Shown: positions 24,836 through 32,829 of the stretch, in pieces
Layout: each line of letters starts with the position of its first letter
Position numbering within the stretch: position 1 is the stretch's first letter
Source: an uncultured Rhodocyclaceae bacterium
GTDB taxonomy: Bacteria; Pseudomonadota; Gammaproteobacteria; Burkholderiales; Rhodocyclaceae
Assembly: GCA_937892345.1 (NCBI GenBank)
Contig: CALAGF010000377.1
Span: 1-55,656 of the forward strand
Direction of reading: 5' to 3'
DNA: 55,656 nucleotides
Made by a program: the position numbers and the translations under genes
The notes under the pieces: model-generated
The model's database searches: none
Seen by the model: only the letters and a program-made list of their open reading frames with translations
Told to the model about the DNA's origin: nothing

Positions 24836-26470
24836 TTACCGGCGCCTTGATGCCGTGATTTGCTTGGACAAAAGGATCAGCGGCAGCAAGCCAACCAGCA
24901 CGATCGCCAGTGATGCGGTGGATGCCTCGGCAAGCCGCTCGTCCGATGCAAGGGTATAAGCCTGAGTCGCTAGCGTATCGAAATTGAAGGGGCGCATCAC
25001 CAGCGTCGCCGGTAGCTCCTTCATGACATCGACAAAAACCAGCAATCCCGCTGTCAGCAAACTGCCGCGCAGCAGCGGGGCATGTACACGCAGCAAGGTC
25101 GCACCCTGCCCCAAACCCAAACTTCTGGCTGCGTCATCCATGCTGGGTGTGATCTTCGACAAGCTGGACTCAACCGTGTGCAGTGCAACTGCCAGAAAAC
25201 GCACCAGATAAGCATAAACCAGCGCCGCAATTCCCCCCGTCAGCAACAGGCCGGGATTATGGCCAAAGCAGCTTTCCCAAATCCCCGCGAGCCAATTGTC
25301 GAGTCGCGTGACAGGAATCAACACACCGACGGCAATGACTGCTCCCGGCACGGCGTAGCCTAAACCTACAAGTCGGTTCAAGCCCTTCGCGAAGGCACTT
25401 TTAGACAGGCGCGCGCCATACGCTAGCAACAAGGCCAACAGTACGGCGGTCAGGGCGGTGGTTCCCGCCAGAACAAAACTATTCCTCGCGAGCACCAGAA
25501 AGCGCAAGCCAAACTGCGCATCACCTTCAGTCAAGGCCATCTTCAGCAGCAAGCCAGCGGGCAGAATGAATCCGAGCAGGAGCGGCAAAAAACAAAACAA
25601 GGCAGCCAGCCAGCCACGAATGCCGGAAAGATGCCCCAAGACGCCGCGGTTCCGCCCAGTGGTGTTGTGATAGCGGGCACGGCCTCGGGAAATATGCTCA
25701 ACCGTCAGCAGAAGCAGCACAAATCCGAGCAACATAGCCGCCAGTTGGGCTGCGGCAACCCGGTCGCCCAAAGAGAACCAAGCCCGATAAATACCCGTTG
25801 TGAAGGTGTTGACCGCGAAATAGGCCACGGTGCCGTAATCCGCCAGGGTTTCCATGAGCGCAAGCGCAACGCCTGCCATGATCGCAGGCCGTGCCAAAGG
25901 CAGTGAAATCGAGAAGAATCCCCGCCATGGCCCCATACCCAAAGTACGGGCAGCTTCTAGCATGCCGCTTGCGCGCTCCAGAAAAGCGGTGCGTGCCAAC
26001 AAATAAACATAGGGATAAAGCACGCAGATAAACATCAGCATGGCACCAGGCAAGGTACGAACATCAGGAAACCAGTAGTCGCCGAACTCCCAACCAAAGG
26101 CGTTGCGCAAGGCCGTCTGAACCGGTCCGGCAAATTGCAGGAAGTCCGTGTACACGTAGGCCATGACATACGCCGGAACAGCCAGCGGCAAGACCAATGC
26201 CCATTCGAAAAAGCGGCTCCCCGGAAAAACATGCATTGACGTCAGCCATGCCGCAGTCACGCCAAGGATTGCTACACCAAGCCCAACTCCGACACAAAGC
26301 CACAAGGAGTTGCTGATGTATTCGGGCAATACGGTATTGACCAGATGTTGCCAAGTCTCACCGGTACCCCCCGCAAGCAGATTCAAACCCACGCTGGCCA
26401 CCGGCATGCCCGCCAGAAAGGCAACAGCAACACCGATAACGAGAAGGGGCGAAAAGCTCGAGAAACGCAT
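24836..26470 (-). CDS. Ferric-iron ABC transporter permease (FbpB type)
   Basis: 544 residues with about 12 hydrophobic segments and two binding-protein-dependent permease domains, as usual for the fused FbpB type. EAA-loop motifs are seen as EAARTLGMGPWRGFFSISLP and DDAARSLGLGQGATLLRVHA. It moves Fe(III) across the inner membrane with the ATPase encoded divergently 32 bases away. Convergent with the ankyrin gene, 7 bases apart. Confidence 0.93.
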   Translation of the reverse strand: MRFSSFSPLLVIGVAVAFLAGMPVASVGLNLLAGGTGETWQHLVNTVLPEYISNSLWLCVGVGLGVAILGVTAAWLTSMHVFPGSRFFEWALVLPLAVPAYVMAYVYTDFLQFAGPVQTALRNAFGWEFGDYWFPDVRTLPGAMLMFICVLYPYVYLLARTAFLERASGMLEAARTLGMGPWRGFFSISLPLARPAIMAGVALALMETLADYGTVAYFAVNTFTTGIYRAWFSLGDRVAAAQLAAMLLGFVLLLLTVEHISRGRARYHNTTGRNRGVLGHLSGIRGWLAALFCFLPLLLGFILPAGLLLKMALTEGDAQFGLRFLVLARNSFVLAGTTALTAVLLALLLAYGARLSKSAFAKGLNRLVGLGYAVPGAVIAVGVLIPVTRLDNWLAGIWESCFGHNPGLLLTGGIAALVYAYLVRFLAVALHTVESSLSKITPSMDDAARSLGLGQGATLLRVHAPLLRGSLLTAGLLVFVDVMKELPATLVMRPFNFDTLATQAYTLASDERLAEASTASLAIVLVGLLPLILLSKQITASRRR

Positions 26471-26485
26471 AACCTGTAAATGCGA

Positions 26486-26493
26486 ATTATAAT
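26486..26493. promoter_or_regulatory. Shared palindromic -10 in the 32-base divergent iron-transport gap
   Basis: ATTATAAT contains TATAAT on both strands. On the plus strand it lies 9 bases before the ATPase ATG, and on the minus strand 15 bases before the permease ATG. The gap between the start codons is only 32 bases, so any promoters here give almost leaderless mRNAs and place -35 boxes in or near the opposite gene. Confidence 0.45.
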
Positions 26494-26502
26494 CGAAGCA
26501 CT

Positions 26503-27639
26503 ATGGCACAACTTGAAATCAATTCACTGATTCAACGCTACGGAAAACACACCGTGGTCGATGGCGTCAGCTTCCGTCTGGAAGCTGGACAAATTGCCTG
26601 CCTCCTTGGTCCGTCCGGATGCGGCAAGACCACTTTGCTACGGTGCATCGCCGGCTTCGAGGACATCGCCGGCGGAGAAATCAGGCTGCACGGTACACAG
26701 GTCAGTCGTGCCGGGATGCGTACCGCACCAGAGAAACGCCGCATCGGCATGGTATTTCAGGATTACGCCCTGTTTCCGCATCTGACGATCAATCAGAACG
26801 TTGCCTTTGGGCTGGGAAAACTCAAGCCCGAAGATGCCAGCTTGCGCGTGCGCCAGCTGCTGGCGACAGTCGGTCTCTCCGGACAGGGAGAAAAATTCCC
26901 CCACGAACTCTCAGGAGGGCAGCAACAGCGGGTTGCACTGGCACGCGCACTGGCGCCACGCCCGGAATTGATCCTGCTCGACGAGCCTTTCTCCAATCTG
27001 GATGTTGGCTTGCGCGAACGGCTCTCGGTCGAGGTCCGCGAAATTCTCAAAAGAGAAGGGTCGACCGCCATCATGGTGACCCACGATCAGCATGAAGCTT
27101 TCGCCATGGCCGACGAAATCGGCCTGATGCACGAAGGGCGGATTCAACAGTGGGACGTGCCATACAACCTCTACCACCGGCCAGCCAACCGTTTCGTTGC
27201 CGACTTCATCGGCCAGGGGGTGCTGGTTGCGGGCGTGGTGGGCGACGGCAACAGTGTACGCATGGAACTGGGCACGCTGACCTCGGACACCCCTGTTCAA
27301 TGCAGCGAAAGCTGCGCCAACTGCGACCAGGGCTGCCAGGTGGACATCCTGCTGCGCCCGGATGACATCGTGCACGACGATGCCAGTCCGGTTCACGCCG
27401 AAGTTCTGCACAAGGCTTTTCGTGGCGCAGATATTCTCTACACCCTGCGTCTGTCCAGCGGCACCGAGGTGCTCTCGCTCGTGCCGTCACACCACGACCA
27501 TGCACTGGGGGAGAAAATCGGCATTCGCCTCGATGCCGACCACGTTATTGCCTTCAAGCGCAACGATGCGTGTGACGAACCGGACTGCAACATCCGCACC
27601 GGGCAGGTTTTGACCCAACCGATCCACTGGCAGGACTGA
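26503..27639 (+). CDS. Ferric-iron ABC transporter ATPase with Cys-rich regulatory domain
   Basis: 378 residues. Walker A GPSGCGKT at 36-43, Q-loop in VFQDYALFPH, signature LSGGQQQRVALARAL, Walker B LILLDEP, and switch His in VTHDQHEAF. The C-terminal TOBE-like regulatory domain carries C267-x3-C271-x2-C274-x3-C278 just before VDILLRPDDI, plus C357-x4-C362 near the end. Four such Cys could bind a metal or Fe-S cluster and sense iron; this is inference. It powers Fe(III) import with the divergent permease. The aat gene starts 13 bases after its stop. Confidence 0.93.
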   Translation: MAQLEINSLIQRYGKHTVVDGVSFRLEAGQIACLLGPSGCGKTTLLRCIAGFEDIAGGEIRLHGTQVSRAGMRTAPEKRRIGMVFQDYALFPHLTINQNVAFGLGKLKPEDASLRVRQLLATVGLSGQGEKFPHELSGGQQQRVALARALAPRPELILLDEPFSNLDVGLRERLSVEVREILKREGSTAIMVTHDQHEAFAMADEIGLMHEGRIQQWDVPYNLYHRPANRFVADFIGQGVLVAGVVGDGNSVRMELGTLTSDTPVQCSESCANCDQGCQVDILLRPDDIVHDDASPVHAEVLHKAFRGADILYTLRLSSGTEVLSLVPSHHDHALGEKIGIRLDADHVIAFKRNDACDEPDCNIRTGQVLTQPIHWQD

Positions 27640-27652
27640 AACCCCGGTCGCG

Positions 27653-28357
27653 ATGATTCCTCTGCTGGGTCCGACGGATGATTTTCCATCCCTTGCAAGC
27701 ATCCGTGACGACATGGGTGGATTATTGGCTGCCGGTGGCGGACTGGCACCAGAACGTATTCTCGACGCCTATCGCCGGGGCATCTTTCCGTGGGGTACTG
27801 TTGAAGGGCACCCGATCTGGTACAGCCCCGATCCCCGCATGGTCCTGATCCCCGAGAAATTCCGCATCACCCGCTCGCTACGCAAAACACTGCGCAATGG
27901 CAAGTTGACCGTAAGATTCGACACCCGCTTCGCTGATGTCATGGCCGCTTGCGCCAATACGCCGCGCCCCGGTCAAGACGGTACCTGGATCGATACCCCG
28001 ATGCGTACCGCCTATCAGCAACTGCACATGCTCGGCTGGGCCCATTCGGTCGAAACCTACGCCGACGGCAAACTGGTTGGCGGGCTCTACGGGCTGGCCA
28101 TCGGACGCATGTTCTACGGCGAATCCATGTTCAGCCTGCAGCCAGACGCCTCAAAATGCGCCTTCGCCCACCTGATCCGCTATCTTCTTGAACAGGAATT
28201 CGGGATGATCGACTGCCAAATGCACACGCCACACTTGGCCTCGCTCGGTGGAGAAGATATCCCCCGCAGTGATTTTCTCGTTCGCCTGCAACAACTGATT
28301 GCCCATCACAAGCCTCCAGGCCAATGGCCTGAATTGCCGCCCCCAACCCTCTGGTAA
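27653..28357 (+). CDS. aat: Leucyl/phenylalanyl-tRNA-protein transferase
   Basis: 234 residues with the Aat signatures GLLAAGGGLAPERILDAYRR, GIFPWG, HPIWYSPDPRMVL, YGLAIGRMFYGESMFS and FGMIDCQMHTPHLASLG. It adds Leu or Phe from tRNA to proteins with N-terminal Lys or Arg, marking them for ClpS-ClpAP degradation (bacterial N-degron pathway). It is followed two bases later by bpt, which acts in the same pathway. Confidence 0.96.
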   Translation: MIPLLGPTDDFPSLASIRDDMGGLLAAGGGLAPERILDAYRRGIFPWGTVEGHPIWYSPDPRMVLIPEKFRITRSLRKTLRNGKLTVRFDTRFADVMAACANTPRPGQDGTWIDTPMRTAYQQLHMLGWAHSVETYADGKLVGGLYGLAIGRMFYGESMFSLQPDASKCAFAHLIRYLLEQEFGMIDCQMHTPHLASLGGEDIPRSDFLVRLQQLIAHHKPPGQWPELPPPTLW

Positions 28358-28359
28358 GC

Positions 28360-29121
28360 ATGTCCCAGCCCGACGACGCCAAACTGCCCTATTCGCTGCT
28401 TCAGTTCTACGCGACTTCGCCCTATCCGTGCAGCTACCTGCCGGACCGGATGGCGCGCTCACAAGTGGCGACACCCACCCACCTGATCGACAGCAAAATC
28501 TACAGCACGCTCGTCAACAAAGGTTTTCGGCGTAGCGGCATCTTTACCTACCGCCCTCACTGCGACCACTGCAAGGCCTGCATTCCGGTCCGACTGCCGG
28601 TCGAACAATTGCTGCCGAAACGCAATCAGCGACGTGCGCTCAAACACCACGGCAATCTGATCGCCCGCGAAATGCCGCTGATGTTTTTCACCGAGCATTA
28701 CGAACTCTATGTGCGCTACCAGAACAGCCGGCATGCCGGCGGCGGCATGGATGAAGACAATCATGACCAATACGCACAGTTCCTGCTGCAAAGCCGGGTC
28801 GATACCCGCCTGATCGCTTTTAGCGAAGGTGACACGCTGCGCATGGTCAGCCTGATCGACGTGCTCGAAGATGGCTTGTCATCGGTCTACACTTTCTTCG
28901 ATCCCGACATTCCCGGTGCCAGCTACGGCATCTACAACATTCTCTGGCAAGCAGCGCAATGCCGCGAACTCGGCCTGCCCTACCTCTATCTTGGCTACTG
29001 GATTGCGGAAAGCCGCAAGATGTCCTACAAATCCGACTTCCGGCCGATTGAAGGCCTGATTGATGGTCAATGGACGCCCCTGCCAGCAAGCACTCAACTG
29101 CCAAATCAGAAAGACGCATGA
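28360..29121 (+). CDS. bpt: Aspartate/glutamate leucyltransferase (Bpt/Ate1-like)
   Basis: 253 residues. The N-terminal Cys motif appears in CSYLPDRMARSQVATP, and CDHCKACIPVRLPV provides the paired Cys typical of ATE/Bpt enzymes. The GNAT-like C-terminal domain contains YTFFDPDIPGASYGIYNI and LGYWIAESRKMSYKSDFRP. In proteobacteria these transfer Leu to N-terminal Asp or Glu, extending the same degradation route as Aat. It overlaps the next gene by the ATGA arrangement. Confidence 0.95.
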   Translation: MSQPDDAKLPYSLLQFYATSPYPCSYLPDRMARSQVATPTHLIDSKIYSTLVNKGFRRSGIFTYRPHCDHCKACIPVRLPVEQLLPKRNQRRALKHHGNLIAREMPLMFFTEHYELYVRYQNSRHAGGGMDEDNHDQYAQFLLQSRVDTRLIAFSEGDTLRMVSLIDVLEDGLSSVYTFFDPDIPGASYGIYNILWQAAQCRELGLPYLYLGYWIAESRKMSYKSDFRPIEGLIDGQWTPLPASTQLPNQKDA

Positions 29122-29756
29122 AACATTACCTCTCTCTCTTGCTGCTTCTACCCTGCCTGAGCGTCAATGCGGCTTCCCTGCACAGCTATGCTTGTGACGA
29201 TGGCAGCTCACTGCAAATTCGCTTCGCAACAACGGTCAACCACGATAGCGAGGCCATTTTGAACCTGCCCGGTGGCGAATTCAGCCTGCCGCAGATTCGT
29301 GCAGCATCGGGCGTGCATTACCAGCGCGGCCCGATCAGCCTGTGGATCAAAGGTCAGGAGGCCCTGGTCGAAACCGCTAACAGCACCCGGCGCTGCAAGA
29401 CGAAGCAGCTCTTGAGCAGCTTTATCGACATTCAGGGAAGCGTTACTTACCTGGCCCGGATTGCGCTGCCACCAGATGCCATCCTGACGATCAAAATTGA
29501 AGATGCCGCCCGAACTGACGTCCGAGCCAAAGTACTCGCCGAACAGCGCTACGAACTGGCGGGCGCGCAGGTACCGATCCCCTTCTCGGCCACCATCGAC
29601 CGCGATCTGGCCGGTCCGCGCGCACGGCTGGTGGTTTCGGCGCGAATCGATGCAGGTGGCAAGGGCCGTTTCATGGCCCGTCAACCCTATCGCCCGCTGC
29701 CCGGTCACGAGGCCGGCATTGACCTGATTCTCAAGCCGTTCAACTCACCCCGCTGA
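29118..29756 (+). CDS. Exported protein with MliC-like and YbaY-like domains
   Basis: 212 residues with a signal peptide ending VNA (about residue 18). Residues about 20-90 resemble the lysozyme-inhibitor MliC fold (HSYACDDGSSLQIRFA and an ALVET near the end). Residues about 105-185 resemble the YbaY lipoprotein family (VTYLARIALPPDAILTIKIE, then RARLVVSARIDAGG). No lipobox Cys is placed at the signal cleavage site, so it is probably soluble in the periplasm. Start at ATG 29118 overlaps the bpt stop. The two-domain reading is from pattern memory and could be wrong in detail. Confidence 0.7.
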   Translation: MKHYLSLLLLLPCLSVNAASLHSYACDDGSSLQIRFATTVNHDSEAILNLPGGEFSLPQIRAASGVHYQRGPISLWIKGQEALVETANSTRRCKTKQLLSSFIDIQGSVTYLARIALPPDAILTIKIEDAARTDVRAKVLAEQRYELAGAQVPIPFSATIDRDLAGPRARLVVSARIDAGGKGRFMARQPYRPLPGHEAGIDLILKPFNSPR

Positions 29757-29825
29757 ACCCCGCAATTTTCCCCGGCCGAACACGCACTGATATGCTGTCG
29801 GCCCTTGCCCGATGGAGAAATTCCC

Positions 29826-30419
29826 ATGCGTTTTCGCCTTTTTGCCCTGATTGCCCTGTTGACCGCACTCCTGTCCGGATGCGGCTATAACCAGGTGCAG
29901 ATCAACGACGAGGATGTCAATTCGGCCTGGTCCGAAGTGCTCAACCAATACCAGCGCCGCGCTGACCTGATTCCCAATCTGGTGGCCACGGTCCAAGGCT
30001 ATGCTGCACACGAAAAAGCGGTGCTGACACAAGTGACCGAGGCCCGCGCCAGCGTCGCGGGGATCAAGGCCACCCCGGAACTGATCAACGACGAAGCGGC
30101 TTTTGCCAAATTCCAGAAAGCCCAGGCAGAAATGAGCAGTGCCCTGGCGCGCTTGCTCGTGGTTTCGGAAAACTATCCGCAACTCAAGGCCGATGCCAAT
30201 TTCCGGGATTTGCAAGCGCAACTGGAGGGCACGGAAAACCGCGTCACCGTCGCGCGCAACCGTTACATCGCCGCCGTCCGGACCTACAACGTGTCGGTGC
30301 GAACCTTCCCGAACAATCTGACGGCCATGGTCTTCGGCTGGAAGCCCAAACCGAACTTCTCGGTGGAAAACGAAAAGGCCATCTCCAGCGCCCCCACTGT
30401 CAAGTTCGACAGCAAGTAA
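29826..30419 (+). CDS. LemA-family lipoprotein
   Basis: 197 residues. Lipobox LLSGC with Cys at about residue 19, then the helical LemA domain (AWSEVLNQYQRRADLIPNLV, AHEKAVLTQVTEARASV, QLKADANFRDLQAQLEGTEN, RYIAAVRTYNVSVRTFPNNL). ATG 29826 gives a proper signal; an in-frame ATG 21 bases earlier adds a non-hydrophobic leader. LemA proteins are membrane-attached four-helix proteins often encoded with TPM-domain proteins, as here. Confidence 0.93.
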   Translation: MRFRLFALIALLTALLSGCGYNQVQINDEDVNSAWSEVLNQYQRRADLIPNLVATVQGYAAHEKAVLTQVTEARASVAGIKATPELINDEAAFAKFQKAQAEMSSALARLLVVSENYPQLKADANFRDLQAQLEGTENRVTVARNRYIAAVRTYNVSVRTFPNNLTAMVFGWKPKPNFSVENEKAISSAPTVKFDSK

Positions 30420-30423
30420 GCCG

Positions 30424-31248
30424 GTGTTGCGCTGCTTGCTGATCCTCTGGCTCGCCCTGCTGCCACTGCACGGACGAGCCGAGGGACCGATCCCGCTGCC
30501 GGCGCTCACCGCCGCCGTCACTGATCTCACCGGCACCCTCGCCGCCAGCGACAAGGCGGCGCTCGAAGCCAATCTGCAAGCATTCAACGAGGCCAGCGGT
30601 TCCCAGATCGTCATCCTGATTGTCCCTGCCACCGCACCGGAAAGTATCGAGCAATTCAGTATCCGGCTTGCCGAGTCCTGGAAAATCGGGCGCAAGCAAC
30701 TGGATGATGGCGTGATCGTGATTGTGGCCAAGAACGAGCGGCGCATGCGCATCGAAGTCGGTTACGGACTGGAAGGGGCCATTCCGGACGCCACTGCCAA
30801 ACGTCTCATCGACGAATATATGGCCCCCGCATTCCGTCAGGGCGATTTTGCGGGTGGACTGCGGTCGACCGTAGCAATGTTGCAAAAACGCATCCGCGGC
30901 GAGGCACTGCCGCCCCCGAAGGCAAGCACGCAGGAAAACGAGATTGATAGCGAAGGTCTGTTGCTTGGCGTCATCGCACTTGCCGGCATCGCCCGTTCAC
31001 TGTTTGGCCTTGCTGGCTCGCTTGCTGTAGCTGCCGTGGCAGGTGGACTGGCGTGGTTTGCCTTCAGTTCGGTCATTGCCGTCGTGATCGCCAGCGTGCT
31101 CGCCTTCTTCGCCTCTTTCATGCGTTTTGGCCAAGGCGGTGGTCAGTGGAGCAGCAGCGGCCGCAGTCATCGCGGTGGCGGATTGGGAGGCGGATTCCGT
31201 GGCGGCGGTGGCGGCTTTGGCGGCGGCGGCGCCTCGGGAGGATGGTGA
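30424..31248 (+). CDS. TPM-domain membrane protein (YgcG type)
   Basis: 274 residues from a GTG start four bases after the LemA stop. Signal peptide, TPM domain (VTDLTGTLAASDKAALEANL; SGSQIVILIVPATAPESIEQ; GRKQLDDGVIVIVAKNERRM; VGYGLEGAIPDA), two or three membrane helices, and a Gly-rich tail (GGGFRGGGGGFGGGGASGGW). Family role is not firmly known; TPM proteins are linked to membrane stress or photosystem repair in other organisms. Co-transcribed with lemA and the next TPM gene. Confidence 0.92.
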   Translation: MLRCLLILWLALLPLHGRAEGPIPLPALTAAVTDLTGTLAASDKAALEANLQAFNEASGSQIVILIVPATAPESIEQFSIRLAESWKIGRKQLDDGVIVIVAKNERRMRIEVGYGLEGAIPDATAKRLIDEYMAPAFRQGDFAGGLRSTVAMLQKRIRGEALPPPKASTQENEIDSEGLLLGVIALAGIARSLFGLAGSLAVAAVAGGLAWFAFSSVIAVVIASVLAFFASFMRFGQGGGQWSSSGRSHRGGGLGGGFRGGGGGFGGGGASGGW

Positions 31249-31249
31249 G

Positions 31250-31750
31250 ATGAAGCTGTTGCGTACGCTAAAACACCTTTCAGCTGCGAGCCGCCGCGTG
31301 CGCCGCACCCTGAGCGATGCCGACCTGGACGAGATCACGGCGGCCATCGCACAGGGCGAAGCGACCCATCGCGGAGAAATCCGCGTCATCATTGAAGGGC
31401 CATTACCCTGGGGAGTGCTGTGGCGCGATGAAAGTTGCCGCCAGCGCGCCGAACAACTCTTTCAGTCCTGTGGTGTGAGCCAGACCCGCGACGCCAGCGG
31501 CATCCTGCTTTACATTCAGTTGATCGAGCGACGCGTTGAAATTCTCGCTGACCGGGGGATTGATGCCTGTATCGCGCAATCCGAGTGGGACGCTCTGTGC
31601 CGGTTAATGGAAGGGGCTTTTGCCGCCGGCGATTTTAAAAAAGGCCTTCTCGATGCCGTCGACCGGGTGAATTTTCTGCTTGCAGCACATTTCCCCACGG
31701 ATGCCAGAGGGAATCCGGACGAACTCGAAAATCCGCCCTTGATTCTCTGA
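31250..31750 (+). CDS. Short TPM-domain protein
   Basis: 166 residues, starting one base after the previous stop. It has the TPM pattern (LSDADLDEITAAIAQGEATH, EIRVIIEG, GILLYIQLIERRVEILADRG, LMEGAFAAGDFKKGLLDAVD) but no signal peptide and no clear membrane helix, so it probably faces the cytoplasm. LemA, membrane TPM and soluble TPM genes form a common trio; this copy completes it. Confidence 0.9.
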   Translation: MKLLRTLKHLSAASRRVRRTLSDADLDEITAAIAQGEATHRGEIRVIIEGPLPWGVLWRDESCRQRAEQLFQSCGVSQTRDASGILLYIQLIERRVEILADRGIDACIAQSEWDALCRLMEGAFAAGDFKKGLLDAVDRVNFLLAAHFPTDARGNPDELENPPLIL

Positions 31751-31861
31751 AAAACATCAAAGAATCATCATATTATGAAATATTAACTTTATTTCACATC
31801 AAAGCCGCAAAACCCGGACAAGGCAAAAATCCCGAGCATTCAAGTCTCCGAGTCTTGCACG

Positions 31862-32335
31862 ATGCGCACTCTTCTCGCCGGTTTTCTGCTGCTCTTGTCG
31901 AGCCCCTTTGCCTGGTCACAAATCCTGTTGGGAGAACAGCCCATCCATGACGCAGCTCGCCGCGACAACGGCAAAGGAATTCAGCGCTTGTTGAGCGCAT
32001 CCCCCGAACTACGCGACCTCAAAACGGCGCAAGGATCACAGCCGATCCATCTTGCAGCCATGAATCCCGATATCAGCGCGCTACGCACCCTGATATCCGC
32101 CGGTGCCATGGTCAACGCGCGTGACAACGAGGGCGCCACGCCGCTCCACATGGCGGCCTATGCCAGCCGTGCCGCGCATGCACAGTTACTGCTCGAAGCG
32201 GGGGCAGATCCCATGGCCAAAACTGACAACGGGCGTGACCCTACGGCCATGGCGCGCAAGGTCAAAGCCGATGAAGCCGCTGGCGTGATTTCACTGTGGA
32301 TTTTAAAGGGCTGCAAGGCGGGCAAACCATGTTGA
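31862..32335 (+). CDS. Exported ankyrin-repeat protein
   Basis: 157 residues with a signal peptide ending AWSQ (about residue 20). Three or four ankyrin repeats follow (QPIHDAARRDNGKGIQRLLS; QPIHLAAMNPDISALRTLIS; TPLHMAAYASRAAHAQLLLE). A small periplasmic protein-binding module. It overlaps the DUF411 gene by seven bases, so the two are co-translated and may interact. The 111-base gap upstream (31751-31861) is AT-rich and is where a promoter should lie. Confidence 0.88.
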   Translation: MRTLLAGFLLLLSSPFAWSQILLGEQPIHDAARRDNGKGIQRLLSASPELRDLKTAQGSQPIHLAAMNPDISALRTLISAGAMVNARDNEGATPLHMAAYASRAAHAQLLLEAGADPMAKTDNGRDPTAMARKVKADEAAGVISLWILKGCKAGKPC

Positions 32336-32826
32336 AATACCTGCTCCCGATTTTCCTCTTGGGCTGCTATGCAAGCGCCCAAGCCGATGCCTTGCCGACG
32401 ATGTCGGTCTACACCCCGAAAGTTTGCCTCGCCTGCATCGACTGGACGGAGCATTTACGTAAAAACGGATTCACCGTCACCGTATCGCAACACAGCGAAA
32501 GCGAAATGGCCGAGATCAAGCGGCGGCTCAGGATTCCCGCCGATCTCCAGTCCATCCCCAGCGCCGAGATCGCGGGCTATTTCATTGAAGGACATGTCCA
32601 TGCCGATCAAATCAAGGAGCTGTTGCAAGAACGGCCCAAGGCCCGCGGCTTGAGCGTACCCGGATTGCCGCTCGGCGCACCGGGCAGGGAATACTCCAGT
32701 CCAACCTGTCAGACAGCATGTACTGTGCTCGACACGGAATCCGCGGGCTACCGCGTTCGCCGGGAGTTGTACGAAACCCTGCTGGTTCTGCCCGATGGCG
32801 GCACCAAAACTTGGGCACGCCATTAG
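32329..32826 (+). CDS. Exported DUF411-like protein
   Basis: 165 residues with a signal peptide (MLKYLLPIFLLGCYASAQA). The thioredoxin-like DUF411 core is seen in VYTPKVCLACIDWTEHLRKN and GYFIEGHVHADQIKELL. DUF411 proteins often bind or handle copper and normally have CGCC at the first motif; here it is CLAC. The usual end motif GxPGMxxG is changed to GLPLGAPGREY, and an extra segment with two Cys (PTCQTACTV) follows. It starts inside the ankyrin gene. Metal binding is inference. Confidence 0.83.
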   Translation: MLKYLLPIFLLGCYASAQADALPTMSVYTPKVCLACIDWTEHLRKNGFTVTVSQHSESEMAEIKRRLRIPADLQSIPSAEIAGYFIEGHVHADQIKELLQERPKARGLSVPGLPLGAPGREYSSPTCQTACTVLDTESAGYRVRRELYETLLVLPDGGTKTWARH

Positions 32827-32829
32827 CGC

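Noticed and set aside
29745..30752. Open frame of 335 codons on the minus strand
   Set aside because: Antisense to lemA and the TPM gene; low-complexity translation without motifs, typical of GC-rich shadows.
31127..31248. Gly-rich repeated codons as a possible DNA repeat array
   Set aside because: This encodes the Gly-rich tail normal for TPM/YgcG proteins.
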